A DNA stretch of 64,000 nucleotides from Deuterostichococcus epilithicus (lineage: Eukaryota; Chlorophyta; Trebouxiophyceae; Prasiolales; Stichococcaceae). Of the stretch, positions 12,170-24,188 are shown piece by piece (the first letter of the stretch is position 1; every line of letters starts with the position of its first letter). The translations under genes and the position numbers were made by a program. The stretch lies in NCBI GenBank assembly GCA_033439295.1, contig JAVTLE010000007.1:124001-188000 (forward strand). Reading direction: 5' to 3'. A model generated the notes under the pieces. It was not told where the DNA came from and did no database searches. It worked only from the letters and a program-made list of their open reading frames with translations.

Positions 12170-14176
12170 CGCAGCTCTATTACATGTGTGTGTGCATGCT
12201 GATATAACTTTTCACCGAGCGCGCGTTCCGTCGACAATGTCAGCCCGTCGACCATGTCAGCCTGACAGCATAATCGAGGTAGGTTTCATGCAGTGTGCCT
12301 GTCAATAAACAATTAATCTCTGCAACACCCCCTCCCCCCGGGGGGGGTTCGCAGGCATAGCAGGCAGTCACAGAAGCAGCAAACGGAATAAAGCGCTTGT
12401 GAAGGGCAGTGGCGCGCAGCCATCAAAAGGTGGTGCCCCCCGTGCTGCAAATGGCACCAACGGGCATACAGCAGATGGCGGCGCCTCCATTGCTGCAGGT
12501 GGTGCATCGTTCTGCCATTTAATGACAGGCGACATGGCGCACAGGTGTCTGCAGCTGTGCCTCACGATGTCTTCGTTTGCGGGGTTTATGCATCTACCTG
12601 TGTCACATGTCATCTCTCATCTTTGCTCGTTCACCGAGGCAGGTTGTTGGCACCGCGGCGGTGGTCGGTGCTGTCGCGTATTCATCAGCAGCAAGCTGTG
12701 CGACAAACGAGGGGTGCCGCTGTGAACTCTTGCCATGACGCGGAAACAGGTTACTCACATGCGTTCGGCTCCTTGTCACGCACTTCATGTAAATGTGGCA
12801 CGTAAAGCCCATGTTGTACTACGTGCATCAGCTCTATCCAGACAAATTCCCGATCATCGCGGCCCAGTGATCGCATTACCTGTGCTTCAGAGCTTCGGCA
12901 TGGCCTGTTGTCAATCACTATTAAAGCTACTAGGTAGGCCAAGGTAGTGCTCAGCAGTGTATTCGGCATGCATGCACCACGGTCCACATCACTCTCACCC
13001 ACCCATACCCACACTGTGTCTGTCCCTTCCTCAGTGAGCAGGAAGCAACAGCATCGCTGGCGGAGCCAAATGCTGTAGACGAGGTGACCGTATTTATGGT
13101 ATCATAGCTATGGGGTTTCCGCAAGGGCTGCACTATGGGCAAGTGGGTGTCCTGCTGGGCGTAATCTGCGCGCTGTGCTGGGTGCCGCAGTGGGTGCCGC
13201 CTTAGGCGCCGCCTTGGGCACTATGCCAGGGAAGACTGTTGGAAAGCCGGCTGGGTCGCCGATGCAGCCCAACTTAAACACATGGCTGGCCGTGCACGTT
13301 ACATATGCAATAGGGTTGTTACTCTTGATGACGGCAGCTTGAGGGATTCTCGCAAGATGAGCAAGCTCGGCCTCCACCAATGAGCTTCTCAAACGTACTG
13401 AGCGACGTTTGCTTTCATATGTTAGTTGCGCATTAGCGTGTGTGTTGCGAATCCTGCCGACGGATAGTTGGGGATTGCAGTGGCAGGGTTTCGGTGTTCA
13501 GTTGAGAGTGGAAGGCTTACAGTTGTGAGCGCATTGGACAGCTCTTACACCCACAGCATATGCGCTTTACGACAAGCATCACGAGCCCATGATGCAACGC
13601 CTCATGCAAGCTGCAGCTCGCAGCATCCGAGTCGCAGCACTCGGATGCTGCGGGCTGCAGTGTTATATTATGGACACGAGAGACCAAAACCCTTACATAC
13701 CCTACTGGTACTAACAATACCGTTCTGAATATTTTTGACACGGCGCAACCGCCTTGCATGCAGCAGTTGGTTTGGTCTGGGGATAGAATGCACGTACCGA
13801 TGTTCATTTTGGCATTCATGCATCAGATGGACCTTATTGGTCGCTGCACATGAAGATCAGCAACAGCAAACATTTGCCAGTTTACGTGCCTTCTCAGCCT
13901 CAGTGACTCTCTCTCTCTCTCTCTCTCAACAGTGAGGGCCCACAACCTGTTGCGGACTACACGGCAGATGGTCGCAAAGGGATCGGAGTCAGGAAACGAA
14001 AGGCTTCAATACCATCAACACAGAAGAATCTTGCATCTGGCAGAATCAAAGCTGCCGAAATTGCTGCACTTGCTTCACGTCAGGTGCAGCTCATCGAGAC
14101 TTGCTGTTGACGAAGTTGACGAAGTGTTCCCATTGCATACTTAACCAATGCGGCCTGACCGTAATATTTTCAACAA
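12170..14176. other. Intergenic region between the oxidase start and the HSP70 end
   Basis: About 2 kb with no gene I can support. It holds the oxidase 5' flank and the HSP70 3' flank. Both genes are on the minus strand, so the oxidase promoter should lie in the part next to 12170. A small Ala/Gly/Pro-rich open stretch near 13140-13340 reads on both strands and looks like composition rather than a gene. A CT microsatellite lies at 13907-13927. Confidence 0.5.
13907..13927 (+). repeat. (CT)n microsatellite
   Basis: Uninterrupted CT dinucleotide tract of about ten units, in the intergenic region downstream of the HSP70 gene. Confidence 0.95.
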
Positions 14177-17100
14177 TCAGAATCCTGTCGCTTTTGAGGT
14201 CCGCTTGACGGGAGCGTTTCTCTTGTCATTCCACTTTGCGCTGCTAATGCCATTCTGCTGCGGGTGAGCTACAGCGTCTGTCCTCCTGTTGCGCAGGGTG
14301 GTGGAAACGTTTTGTTGCCGTGACATCTCCGCCACAGCTGCAGAGTCGGCTCGATTCATGGCGGTGACGACAAGCTGGCACTCGAGGCCTGCAACACATG
14401 TGACCATCAAAAAAATGAATGGAGGTATATTACAAGTTAACCTTTCAGCAACATCAGCGAGCTGTGAATGTGCAGCTTTTGTTGAGTGTACAGTGGGACG
14501 TCCGCACCAGGTATGCAAGCGTAGAATTGTCTGTCGGATCACGTGCCCATCATGGCATGGACGAGCCAGGCTGCAACATCATCACATCACCTGAAAACTG
14601 GTCGACAGCGGTGGTGTGCAGAACGCCATTTTCGTTGATGCGCATCACCACGACAATGTTCGCCATTCCAGCAGGACCTCTCGCGATGTTGGGCATCTGA
14701 AATATTCCCAGCATATGGTTGTCGCGAGTGTACGGATGCTCACCCTCGAATTCCTGCACCTGTCGTAATTGTCGAGTAAGTAGCTTGTTGTAGCAGGGCA
14801 GCAGTACTACATTCAACAGGTGTTGTGCGACATGGACAAGACACTACATGGGTGGATCGAATGGTGAAATCCTTCAAACCGAGTTGTGAACCTGTTCAAA
14901 TTGTGTTTTCTATAGCAATCTGACAGGCCAGACATGGGGGTAGAAGGACCAAATGCATCACTGAAATCGATGACTAGTACATTTGACCAATTCCATTCGG
15001 TTCAGTGGCCTGAGCATGCCAGTGCAAGCAGCACAGTGGTAAAGAAACTTTGCTTTTATAAGAGCTATGACGTGTTGCCTCAAAATCGATAACCGTCTGG
15101 GTGTCCATCAGTGTTGTGAAGTGCTGACTCCCTTGCGCCGGCAGCCGTGACCCTTTGGCAATGAGCACGTGCTGAACAGCACATACAAGCGCAAGTATTA
15201 TGATAGCTGCAGCAAAGCATACCAAGCGAGGCAGACACAATGCGAGGCTTGTCTCCGAGCTTCTTTGAGAACAGTCCTCCAGGCTCATTCATGTGTGCTC
15301 TACAGCACACAATGTGCCACGCAGTTGTTCCCGCAAGGTGCTTGACATGGCTGCTGAAAGCCAGCAGTGCTGTGCAGTGGCTCCTAAGAAGCATGCCCGA
15401 GGCCCAGACGGTGGTGCCATCAATGTTCAGAGCAATCGCTGTGATAGTAGCACCGTGAGCATTGCTCTCAAATTTTGCACATGTTGGTACTGTTGCAATT
15501 GTGTGTCATTGAGTATGACAGTTCATCTTGCGTCTGTCAGGCTCAAGCTGTTCTGCAACGTTGGCATGACAGGCCATTTTCGTCACTGTTGTGCAATATT
15601 CTCCGCCCAGCTTGGCCCAGTGGACAGGGGCACTGATCAGCGCATCAAGGTGGACCTGACCCTTATGATGCACGCTCACATCCTCTGCAGCTAGTGTCAA
15701 GGGCGCTGCAACCAGAATCTGAGCACGCAATGCATAGAAAGGGCTTTGAAAAGAGGGTCTCACCATCTTTTTCAGGTTGCCGTGCTGGATGCCGAGCGTC
15801 ATTGCCGTGGCATCCACGACTTTGGGGCTCGGAGGATGATGCGTTGACAGTGCTGCGCCCCCCGTGCACCAGGTGTCCTGCATGGAGCAGCAGAGTCTCA
15901 CACGTGTCACCGCCGGCCACAGTGTGCATGCATTGCTGTTGCGCTGGTTTGAGCCTGATGGCGGCGCTTTTCTGCGGACTGACGGGTGGCTGCCTGGCTT
16001 CAGCTTGATGCATCGTGCACAGCATGTGAGGGCGACATTGAAGGGGGTACAGGATCAGGTGCAGGTCCGTGTATTACAGTATATGTGGTCGTGCATTTGG
16101 CACCCGAGCACTGGTTTGAACAAGCTATGGAGGGGGCAGGGGCTCACCGGCACATCCGATTTCTGAGCGGCCATCACTGCTGCGCCAATTGCCACCGCTT
16201 CATCCTGCGTCATTCCGTTGCACGGTATACTAGGGAAGACAACAGGTGCTATCGGCAAAAAATGCAAGATATCACAACCTCATCAGCAGGAATGCTAGCG
16301 GTTAAGATGCATTGCACGATGCCCACACAATGCACAGCTACGTACATTGTTCCAGTATCACATCCTGCACCACCGGCCCGATGAGCACCTTGATGGCAGC
16401 CCAGACGCACTTGTGGGCGAAATCACACAGGGGGATTCGCACAAGCGCACCTCATCCACGATGGCATCTGTCATGTGCAGCTTGGCCTGGTAGTGCCCCG
16501 GAAACATTTCCTCCAAACGCTCCCGCAGCCCAGGCACACGAGACGTGCCGCCAACGACCACCACATCGTGCACTTGTGCCTGCTCACGTATCACAGCGGT
16601 GAGAAAACCGCGGCTGCATATCCTGAGGCAGGGCTCTTGACTGCGGCTGCCAAAGTGTTGTGGCTTTAGGTCGGCATGCAGTGGGCGTTGCCGTTCATCA
16701 TCACACAATGCACCTCGACCAGCCACAGCACGCACAAAATGCTGTGCATCCTGCACAGGAGCATCACGCTTCCGGAAGGTCTTGCAACTTGTCGATCACA
16801 AACCTCGATAACACTCTGATAACTTTTGGCCTGGCGTATACAGGGAAGCCCTGTCGTTGCAATGCTGCACATTGCGTGCATGGGTGCCGGTGGGTAATGC
16901 TCCGCAGTGCAACCACCGTGATAACAATCTAGCGCCAAGTGTCCGATGCAGGTGGTGCTGATAGCACTGAGACTCAGATGCAGCTTTGCGCTGCGGACGC
17001 TGCACCCGGGGCAAGCTTGGGCAAGCGGGCGATGCTCTGCCACGTGCGCTCTGAGGCAACAGCGGCAACAGAGGATGAATGTGACTTGGGTGGCTTGCGA

Positions 17101-20100
17101 CTCTGCTGCCATCTCTTGCACGCACCGGCAAAACACAGGCCTCCTCCAGCAGCGATGTGACCTGCGCCATGCAGCGGTCGAACAGCGACGAGCACTCGAA
17201 CTCAAACTCTTCCCTGTCGATCTCGATGAACAGGTCCTGCAAACACAAGACGGCGCACTGCTTTGCCTGGTGGACCCAATTTCGCCTGACAGACTCTCAT
17301 ATGAGTAGCGATGGCACATGTGTGAACAGACAGCACGAGCTTTGACGAGGACTCATTGATGATGTGCAGATCTGTAAGCAGCTATCTTGTGGGATAGGGT
17401 CTGCAACTGTCTTAGAGTTTAGGGTTTAGGGTTAAGGCAGAAGCAGAGGGCCTTCCGCTGAGGTTGCCTGGCGTGCCTCATCGTCAACAAGGCTTGCCAT
17501 GTCGATGGCCGAGACATCGGACTTGACAGCTCCTTCTTCGCCAGCTCGCAGGCCGGGCGCAGCCGGCGCCAAGCCTTGCTGCCATTGTCAACCGTGATAT
17601 GCGGATGCAGTGCCTCCCATGACTGCAAATGACAAGCAAACGACGGTGACAGGGGGTACAGTTCCATCCGGGTGAATTGACCAAAACCGCAGGTTCTGGT
17701 TGCAAAGATCTCATAAGAAGCTCCATGAGGTTGACCTGCACCATGCAGGATCATTGACGCTGAAACCCTGGCGCACCCGCAGAGCGAGCTTCATGAGTTG
17801 CCAGTCAAAGTCCTGGCCGCTAAGATGGGTGTCGCCTCCAACATTACGCACCTACGGGCCGCCAAATGCACACGCGGATGCAGGTCGATGTCACAGGTGA
17901 GTCTGTGATGGCTTACAGCCTGGCAGATTGACGAGCTGCTGCACACTTGCGACTCATGGCAAAGCAAGATCAGGCTGAGCTTTTCATGAGCTGTCAGAGA
18001 GCAACAACATACGGACAATGCACACCTCCAGTAGGTCATACGAACACTCGAGCAGCACTGTGTCGAATGTGCCGCCCCCCAGGTCGAAGACCAGCACGTT
18101 GCATTTGTCGTGTCCAGGTGGGTTGCCGAGGCTGCACGGAAACGAATGATGGTAGCTCAGGCTGACAGCAGTCAGCTCCCCCTGGTTGGGCATGCATTAC
18201 AATCCAGCGGTCGTAAGAGACATGGGTTGCTGCATCAGTGGTAGGTAGTCATCTTTCGGCAACATATGTGCATAATATGCAGTCAGAAGTTTTGCATACC
18301 CAAATGCCAGTGCCGCCGCAGTGGGCTCGTTGATGATGTGCAGCACATTCAGCCTGGCAATGGTTGCTGCGGCGACCATGGCCTGCAGCCAGCAAAGGCT
18401 GTAGACATGGAGGTTGCAGCCAAGGCTTACTCGAGAATGCCGGTCAGGTGCACTTAGTGTGACAATTTGGCTCGCTGAGCGCTGCTCGGCACTTGCATCA
18501 ATCACACCGCTTGAAGTGAGTCTGTGAATGCGAGAGCAGCATCACTCGGTAGGTCCTATCCAAAGCCTAGGGCCAAGGAGGCTGGCAGACATCCTACAAT
18601 CCGAGTCAAGACTTTGGGGACGAACATCACTGATGTATAGCTTATGGTCAGTTGACACCATGCAACAGCCTGCACTTGATGTCCATACACGCCTGGTCGC
18701 CTTCCCAGCACATCATTACGATGTGGTCACCTGCCGTTGGTCGTCGTTGAAGTACGCCGGAACAGTGATGACGAATCAGCGACGAGCTTGTCGGACCCAA
18801 AGTGCTGCTGCGCTGCATCTCGCATCTCTGCCAGCACCATTCCACCGATTTGTTCAGGCGCATACAGCACACTCTTGACCGCGCTCTTGTACTGCGACGA
18901 TGACGAAGATTGATTAGCAGAGCTGCACCAAGCAGGTATCATGATTTCCAGCAGGGCTGTCGGCGCGCGCCCTGCACACAGTTTGGCCTGCGGCAGACAG
19001 CACAAGCATTGCTTGCCCTAAGCATTCTCAACTGTAAAGATGACATCAAGCAGGTGTACTGTGTCACCAATCCTTGACAGCCATCCAACAGCATCAGCGC
19101 CGAGGACCTGCCTAACCACCACCTTACAGTACTGCTCGCTGCACAATGATGCATGATGATGCCATGGGAACACGAAAGCGTGCAGCAACACGCAAAGCGT
19201 CAAGGCGAATATTCAGCACCATGCCACTGAAATGCTGTAACTGCTGTAGCTGTTCCACTGCTGACAGATTGCGCACATGCAGATGGTCTCGAGTGCTGCT
19301 GAAGCAATTGACACGCTTTGCGTCTGCTCTGCCTTTTGCATTATGCACAGGGCTCGCTGAAAAGACATGTGCCACAGCCATGCCCACGTTGGTAGAAAGC
19401 ACATAAGAAACATGCATTGATGCAGAGGAAGCTTTGTGCACCCTGGTATTTAGGAAGGCCTGCATCATCTCGAATCACTGTGAAAGGCCACACTTGCATA
19501 TCCTCAGCCACCTGCATGTTCACAACAGTTGCGGTGAGCCACTGCCTGCTATTTCGGCCCAAATCTGCGTAATGTAACAAGCTGCAACCCTGCCAGAAAA
19601 AGGCTGGCGGAGAACAAAATAGACACCTCTGGGTCATCATAGGACTTGCCCAGCAAGCGCTTTGCATCGTAGATCGTGTACCGGTCGTCTTTCTCTGTCT
19701 GCGGAGCATTTGTTGGCAGGTCTTCTGACAAGTGTGCAGCCACTTGAACCTGTGGCTCATGTTGCATCATGAAGGCGCAGAAGGGTTGCTGCACGAAACA
19801 GCGAATGGGCTTCGCTAACGCATTGCAGAATCTGACCTGGGGGTGGTTGTGGCAAGCGGCGCGCTCCTCCGCCGTTGTTAGCCCATACTGCCCTGGGTCG
19901 CAGCAGCTACTGCCCTCTAGCACCTCACCCACCGCCGCTGCCACGCCAGATGTGTGCTGCATCGCTGCGGGCAACACAGCAGACAGGTGAGGTTGCTAGG
20001 TTTCAGGCTTCCGCTCCAGTGCTGCCCTCCCGACACCTCGTCCATCGGCGCCGCCACGCCGAACGCATGCTGCGTTGCAGCAGGCACACGGCAGAAGGCG

Positions 20101-20637
20101 GATTGAGGGTCTGTGGTGCAGAAATGCGAGCCGATTTCGGGATGAAGGCGTGCACGGGGGTCGCAGCCGCTGCAAGCAATTGGTGGCCAAGCATTGCCTG
20201 TGGGATCTTGACCCTCACATCCGTTTTGGCGCGCGCACCAACGATGCGACCCGTTCGTGTGAAAGCTACCACGTATGACTGAAACAAGGATCTGAACAAA
20301 TGAAAGCCACAATGGCAAGCTACACCGGCAGCCGCATGAGGAGCCTATGTTGTGAAACCACCCCAGAGCCACGAGACTTACCGTGCGACGGCATTGTCTT
20401 CTCGCCGTCACGTGTTTTGATAATGACCGGTCGGCCATCATTGCCGATGTATGCAACACAGCTGCATTGAAGGATGCAAATCAGTCGCGAAGCGTCAGTC
20501 CTGTGCAAATGTGAGTACATCGCTTTAAGGCAACGGTGTGCTGCGTAAATCGCATGCACATATCGCATGCACCTATGTGTGGTGCCAAGGTCACATCCTA
20601 TCGCAGGAGCCCGGCCGTTTGCTGCTGCACGGGCCAT
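14177..20637 (-). CDS. HSP70-family chaperone, divergent, without the C-terminal lid
   Basis: ATP-dependent chaperone family. Start at the ATG at 20637 (MARAAANG). Readable exons: 20637-20573 (AIGCDLGTTH), 20461-20382 (SCVAYIGNDG), 20278-20219, 19749-19627 (YDAKRLLG), 19511-19443 (WPFTVIRDD), about 18890-18735 (ending VPAYFNDDQRQ), 18382-18300 (IINEPTAAALAF), 18131-18026 (VFDLGGGTFD), about 17850-17740 (GGDTHLSGQDFD), about 17610-17510, about 17240-17150, about 16600-16455 (VVVVGGTSRVPGL), 16.2 kb (DEAVAIGAAV), the exon ending 15764 (TAMTLGIQ), 15171-15094, 14759-14591, 14388-14177. The substrate-binding beta domain is present, but the protein stops about 70 residues after it, so the helical lid and EEVD-type tail are missing. 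The frame breaks within conserved text near 18770 and near 17528, and the exon 2 to exon 3 join is out of phase. It is either decaying or affected by base-call errors. Confidence 0.85.
17417..17437 (+). repeat. Interstitial telomere repeat in an HSP70 intron
   Basis: GTTTAGGGTTTAGGG followed by TTAAGG: two full TTTAGGG units and a degenerate third. It lies just beyond the exon carrying the ELAKKELSS text of the HSP70 gene, so the exon reads straight into it on the minus strand and meets a TAA. Confidence 0.8.
19915..20100 (-). repeat. Two degenerate tandem copies in an HSP70 intron
   Basis: The segment at about 19915-19985 (minus reading includes MQHTSGVAAAVGE) recurs at about 20030-20100 with similar spacing of GCAGCATGC and the GGTGGACGAG-like end. 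Neither copy is needed to join the HSP70 exons on either side. The pair has the same form as the exon-edge copies in the oxidase gene. Confidence 0.5.
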
Positions 20638-21469
20638 ATGCGCGCTGCTGCACTGCATTCCTCGGCTACTGCTGATGATTCGCGTGTGACAACATCAAGT
20701 GGCCATGTCGTGCTATCCCGGCCAGTTCTGCCAAGTCTCAGAAAACACGTTGTGCACGCACGAGAGCTGTGCAGCCAGAAGGTCGACTGGATCGCTGGTT
20801 GATTTGCGGACTACAAGCCCAGCCACCCCGCTTGACACACGTGCGTGATGATGATTGTCACAGAACCTGCACAAAAAACAACATGCCATGCTGGTAAGAA
20901 GCACGCCAAGCAGGTGTGGTCGTCCTCTGTCACCCTGACACATTGGATGGCTGCCCCCACTTGGGATGCTTGTCCCCCTGCTGATCAGAATCTTGATCAA
21001 CAACTGCCACCTTGTCACCATTTGCAGTAGGGAGGCCACCCTGTGCCAGGTACCCTTTAGCCCCCTGAGGCTTGCGACAGGCTGTAAGATCTTCTGTCCC
21101 CCAAAGGACGTGGCGATCAGCCTCGTGATCACGGTACATAACGTCAAGGAAGCGTCCTCGCTTTGCGCACAGTGACCTCGAAGAACGCGGCGGGATCGCG
21201 GTGAAGTGGGCAGCTCGCGCGGCCAGCTAGGTTCGTCCACGTGCCCCCTCTGCCAGGAAGCTTGCAACGCGGCGTAGTCGAGTCGAGACCGCTCCGCAGA
21301 AAGCTTCAACAATGGCAGGGCCGCAACATCCTCGCCGTTGATTCACGTTGAGATGAGCACCTACCCCAAGCAAGCAAACAGAGGCAGCTTCTGAGGTGGC
21401 TTCGTCGTTCAAAATTCCGGAGATACGTCAGGGCTTCACAGCAACCTTGCTCCATAGCAGCTAAACGCC
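20638..21469. promoter_or_regulatory. Shared 5' region between divergent HSP70 and bZIP-like genes
   Basis: The HSP70 start (20637, minus) and the coiled-coil gene start (21470, plus) face away from each other across about 830 bp, so both promoters must lie here. I see no convincing TATA box, nor a heat-shock element with three perfect nGAAn units. A 199-codon open frame on the minus strand (20713-21312) has no recognisable motif and is probably chance. Confidence 0.4.
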
Positions 21470-22956
21470 ATGTCAAAGGAGTTCAAGCAGATAGAACAGC
21501 AGGTGCTGAGCTTGCAAGAGCGGCTGGCGCACCTGGAGCAGCTGCGCCCAGCGCTGGCCGCGACGAACACGCACTTACACGCTGCGCTGTTGCGGCGCAA
21601 GCAATGCCTAGCGGATCATGCGCGACATTCAATCATCGACCAGGTATGTATGGCAAGCATGCAAAGTTGGCAGCGTTTTGGTGCTGTGGCTGAGAAATTT
21701 CAGTGCACGGTGTGCGCCTATTGCCATGATGTACAACCTAAAGCTTCGACTCGACATCGTGACGCAGAATGTTGAGAAAGGTCAAGAACACCACAGTAGT
21801 ACTACAACAGCGGCACTGGCAGGGCTTCTCAGGCTGTGTCGCGGGCTGAGCATGGACTGCGCAATGATCCAGGCAGCAGATTTACTCCCTCTGAGCACAG
21901 ACAGTGTGGCAGCATACACAAAGGTGCGCAAAGAGCAGCTTTCACGAAGACTGCATTTGGGCTGCTCATTCGAAGCTTCGCTTTCAGCTGGCGACACAAC
22001 ATTACGGCTGACACGCAGGAAGTAGTGCAAGCTTGCGAGGCGCTCGTGTCGTTGAGCACTGCTGAGGCTGCATCAGCGCAAGCCGAGCAGAAGCTGTCGG
22101 CCATCTTCGCGCTGGCCAGTCAGGTACGATGATCACCAGCAGCGTGCCAAGCTTGCAACGGCTGTGGCAAACAAGTCACAGCTTGGCATGTGCACAAGCG
22201 GCACTCATACAGAGCAGCTTTTGGTACTGAAACAGCCGCAGTAACAATTGCAGTTCTGGTCCAGTCTCAGAGAGACAAAGACGGCATCGATAGTGGTCTC
22301 GGTTCTTCGAGGTTTGCTCGAGGAAAGCCTGGCCACTTATGGAGCAGCGCCTGAGGCCGTGTGGAGACAGACGCTGGTGCGTCAGGCTGTGCTATGCATG
22401 GGCGTGGCAGGCCTGTGGCTTCTGCAGATGGCAGATGATGTATCTATGTGATCCATGACAGATGGGAGATGTATTTATGGCTGCAGAAACAACTGCAACT
22501 CACTGCGGAGCAGCATGCTGAGCTGCAAGAACGCCACGGCAAGTATATGGCCAAGATCACAACTGTCAAGCAGCGCTGTCTAACAACGGCCGAGATGCTG
22601 CAGCAGGATCATCGGCACGTGGTAAATGTCACTGATAGGCACTATGTAACATGATGCTTGTAGCTGTGTATGTATGTGCATCTTGTGCGTGTGTTGCCGA
22701 CCTGGCCCACAGCCTGCCATGTTGCAAGGCTGACCATGCTACCCCAGCCACCGCTTGGCATGCGAAAGGGCAGAAACCCGTGCTCCCGCAGCATGCAGTG
22801 GATTGCGGCAAAGGTGCCGCGGATGTGTTTCTGGACCACATTGCCGACTGCTTGGCGCTGCTCACGCCTATGCAGCTGGCCTGTGCACTGGTGGCTTGCA
22901 GACCCTGGATCCCAGATGTAATCTACCTTGTGCATTTTCGGGTGCGCAGGGCGTGA
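21470..22956 (+). CDS. Coiled-coil protein resembling a bZIP factor without the basic region
   Basis: Exon 1 (21470-21643, 58 codons from ATG) is a predicted coiled coil. Its stretch QVLSLQERLAHLEQLRPALA aligns with the leucine zipper of the bZIP gene 3 kb downstream (QVADLQQKVAKHEHLIAELE). Exon 2 is 22019-22123 (35 codons, phase 0) and exon 3 starts at 22254. A further exon encodes a Gln-rich helix ending QDHRHV before a GTAAAT donor near 22625. The last exon (about 22800-22956) ends in LLTPMQLACALVACRPWIPD, a form I recall from the C-termini of algal bZIP proteins. I looked upstream for a basic region (N-x7-R/K) and found none. It is probably a nuclear protein able to dimerise but not to bind DNA alone; this role is inferred. 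The final exon boundaries are uncertain. Confidence 0.6.
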
Positions 22957-24188
22957 TGCCTGGTGGTGCACTAGGTTGGCATGTTGCATTATGACTAATC
23001 ACTTGGGACTCGATATTGCATTTGCTGGCATGTGCCTTTGTTGTGAGGCTCGATTGGTGCGTGACTGATCAGGAGGAATTGAGAGACGAGCTCCGGCACG
23101 GGAGCAGACCCTGAAAACGTTGGACCGAAGGCCCCCACCAGTTCAAACGGCCAAGGAAGGAAGGGTGTGCAGGAGGTCACTGCGATATGGCATGCGGTAC
23201 AGCCAGCGAACATGAGAATCAATTTTTGCAAGCATGGAGTATAAGAGACGAACACGCGTGCAGTAATCCATGGGTTATCTCAAGCAGCCATTGGCCCCCC
23301 AGCATTCGAGCCGTATGGTTCCCCACATTTAGTGTTCTTCGACGTCTTTCCCGGAAACGGCACGCACGTGTTAACTGCCGACCCGCTAGAACAACACCTT
23401 CATGGCGCTGCAGCCTGGTGTGAATCAGTCGAACATCACATGTACTGAACGGGGCGCGGCACGCGCAACATCCCATGCTGTCGGCATTGGTGGTCTGCAT
23501 ACTTGAGTCTACCGGTTGCGGGTAGTCTTCATCTGCGAGCTACGCCTTGAACCTCTAGATGTTTTCCTGTGCTGCGCGGCGCGGCGACTGTAAATCTGAC
23601 GAGGTGGTGAGGCGCAGCTGCATGGGCCGCTTCCACCCCTGTCACGTATGGTCTGAATCAAGAAGTACAGGAATCTAGCAGTGTCACCTGGAGGCACCTC
23701 AGTATCTTTAACCTTTTCAGTACTGCAAACGCCTGCAAACGACGATCGCTCACACGAAACGGCCCTGCATCTGAGCGCAGATTGCTGATGAGAAGAGCGC
23801 CGTGAAAGCCAGTTGCGTGCGCATCGTCCTGCGTGCGAGGTACCAGGATAAGGACTGCTGGTGCAGCGCGTCGTGATTAGCAGGCCCGCCCGTTCAGGTG
23901 TGTACGGCGGGCAAACCTGATCTCGAGTGCCTGCTCTTCGGCAGAGCGACTGAGGCCCGCATGCAATGAGCACAGAGGGAGCTCTCAGGAGCTGCGGAGC
24001 GTCCGGGAAGGGCAACTGCTAGTCACCATAAGGTTCGGTCGCAGCATGGAGCAGCAAGCATGCACCTTCGGGGGTGAGCAACAGCGCAGGTCCATAGGCA
24101 TCACGGGTTCAGCGGAACCATCCAATTTCATTGTGCCTGGTCCGCAGGTGGTCTTGACGGCTCTCCGCCTGCTGACGCGTCACGAAAT
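22957..24188. other. Intergenic region upstream of the bZIP gene
   Basis: No supportable gene. Open frames on both strands lack motifs. An ATG at 24046 opens a 99-codon frame out of phase with the bZIP protein; it may be an upstream ORF in the leader or an alternative first exon, which I cannot settle. Confidence 0.4.

Noticed and set aside
13140-13340. A possible small membrane protein (plus reading LGAAVGAALGAALGTMPGK, then a hydrophobic end).
   Set aside because: No start codon, splice context or conservation clue; both strands are open because of Ala/Gly codon composition.
17341-17380. A short piece resembling the HSP70 IINEP codons, about 1 kb from the real exon.
   Set aside because: Only about 20 bases match; it could be another exon copy but is too short to support.
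20713-21312. A 199-codon minus-strand frame in the HSP70/bZIP-like spacer.
   Set aside because: No motif, no splice structure, and it would fill the only space for two divergent promoters.
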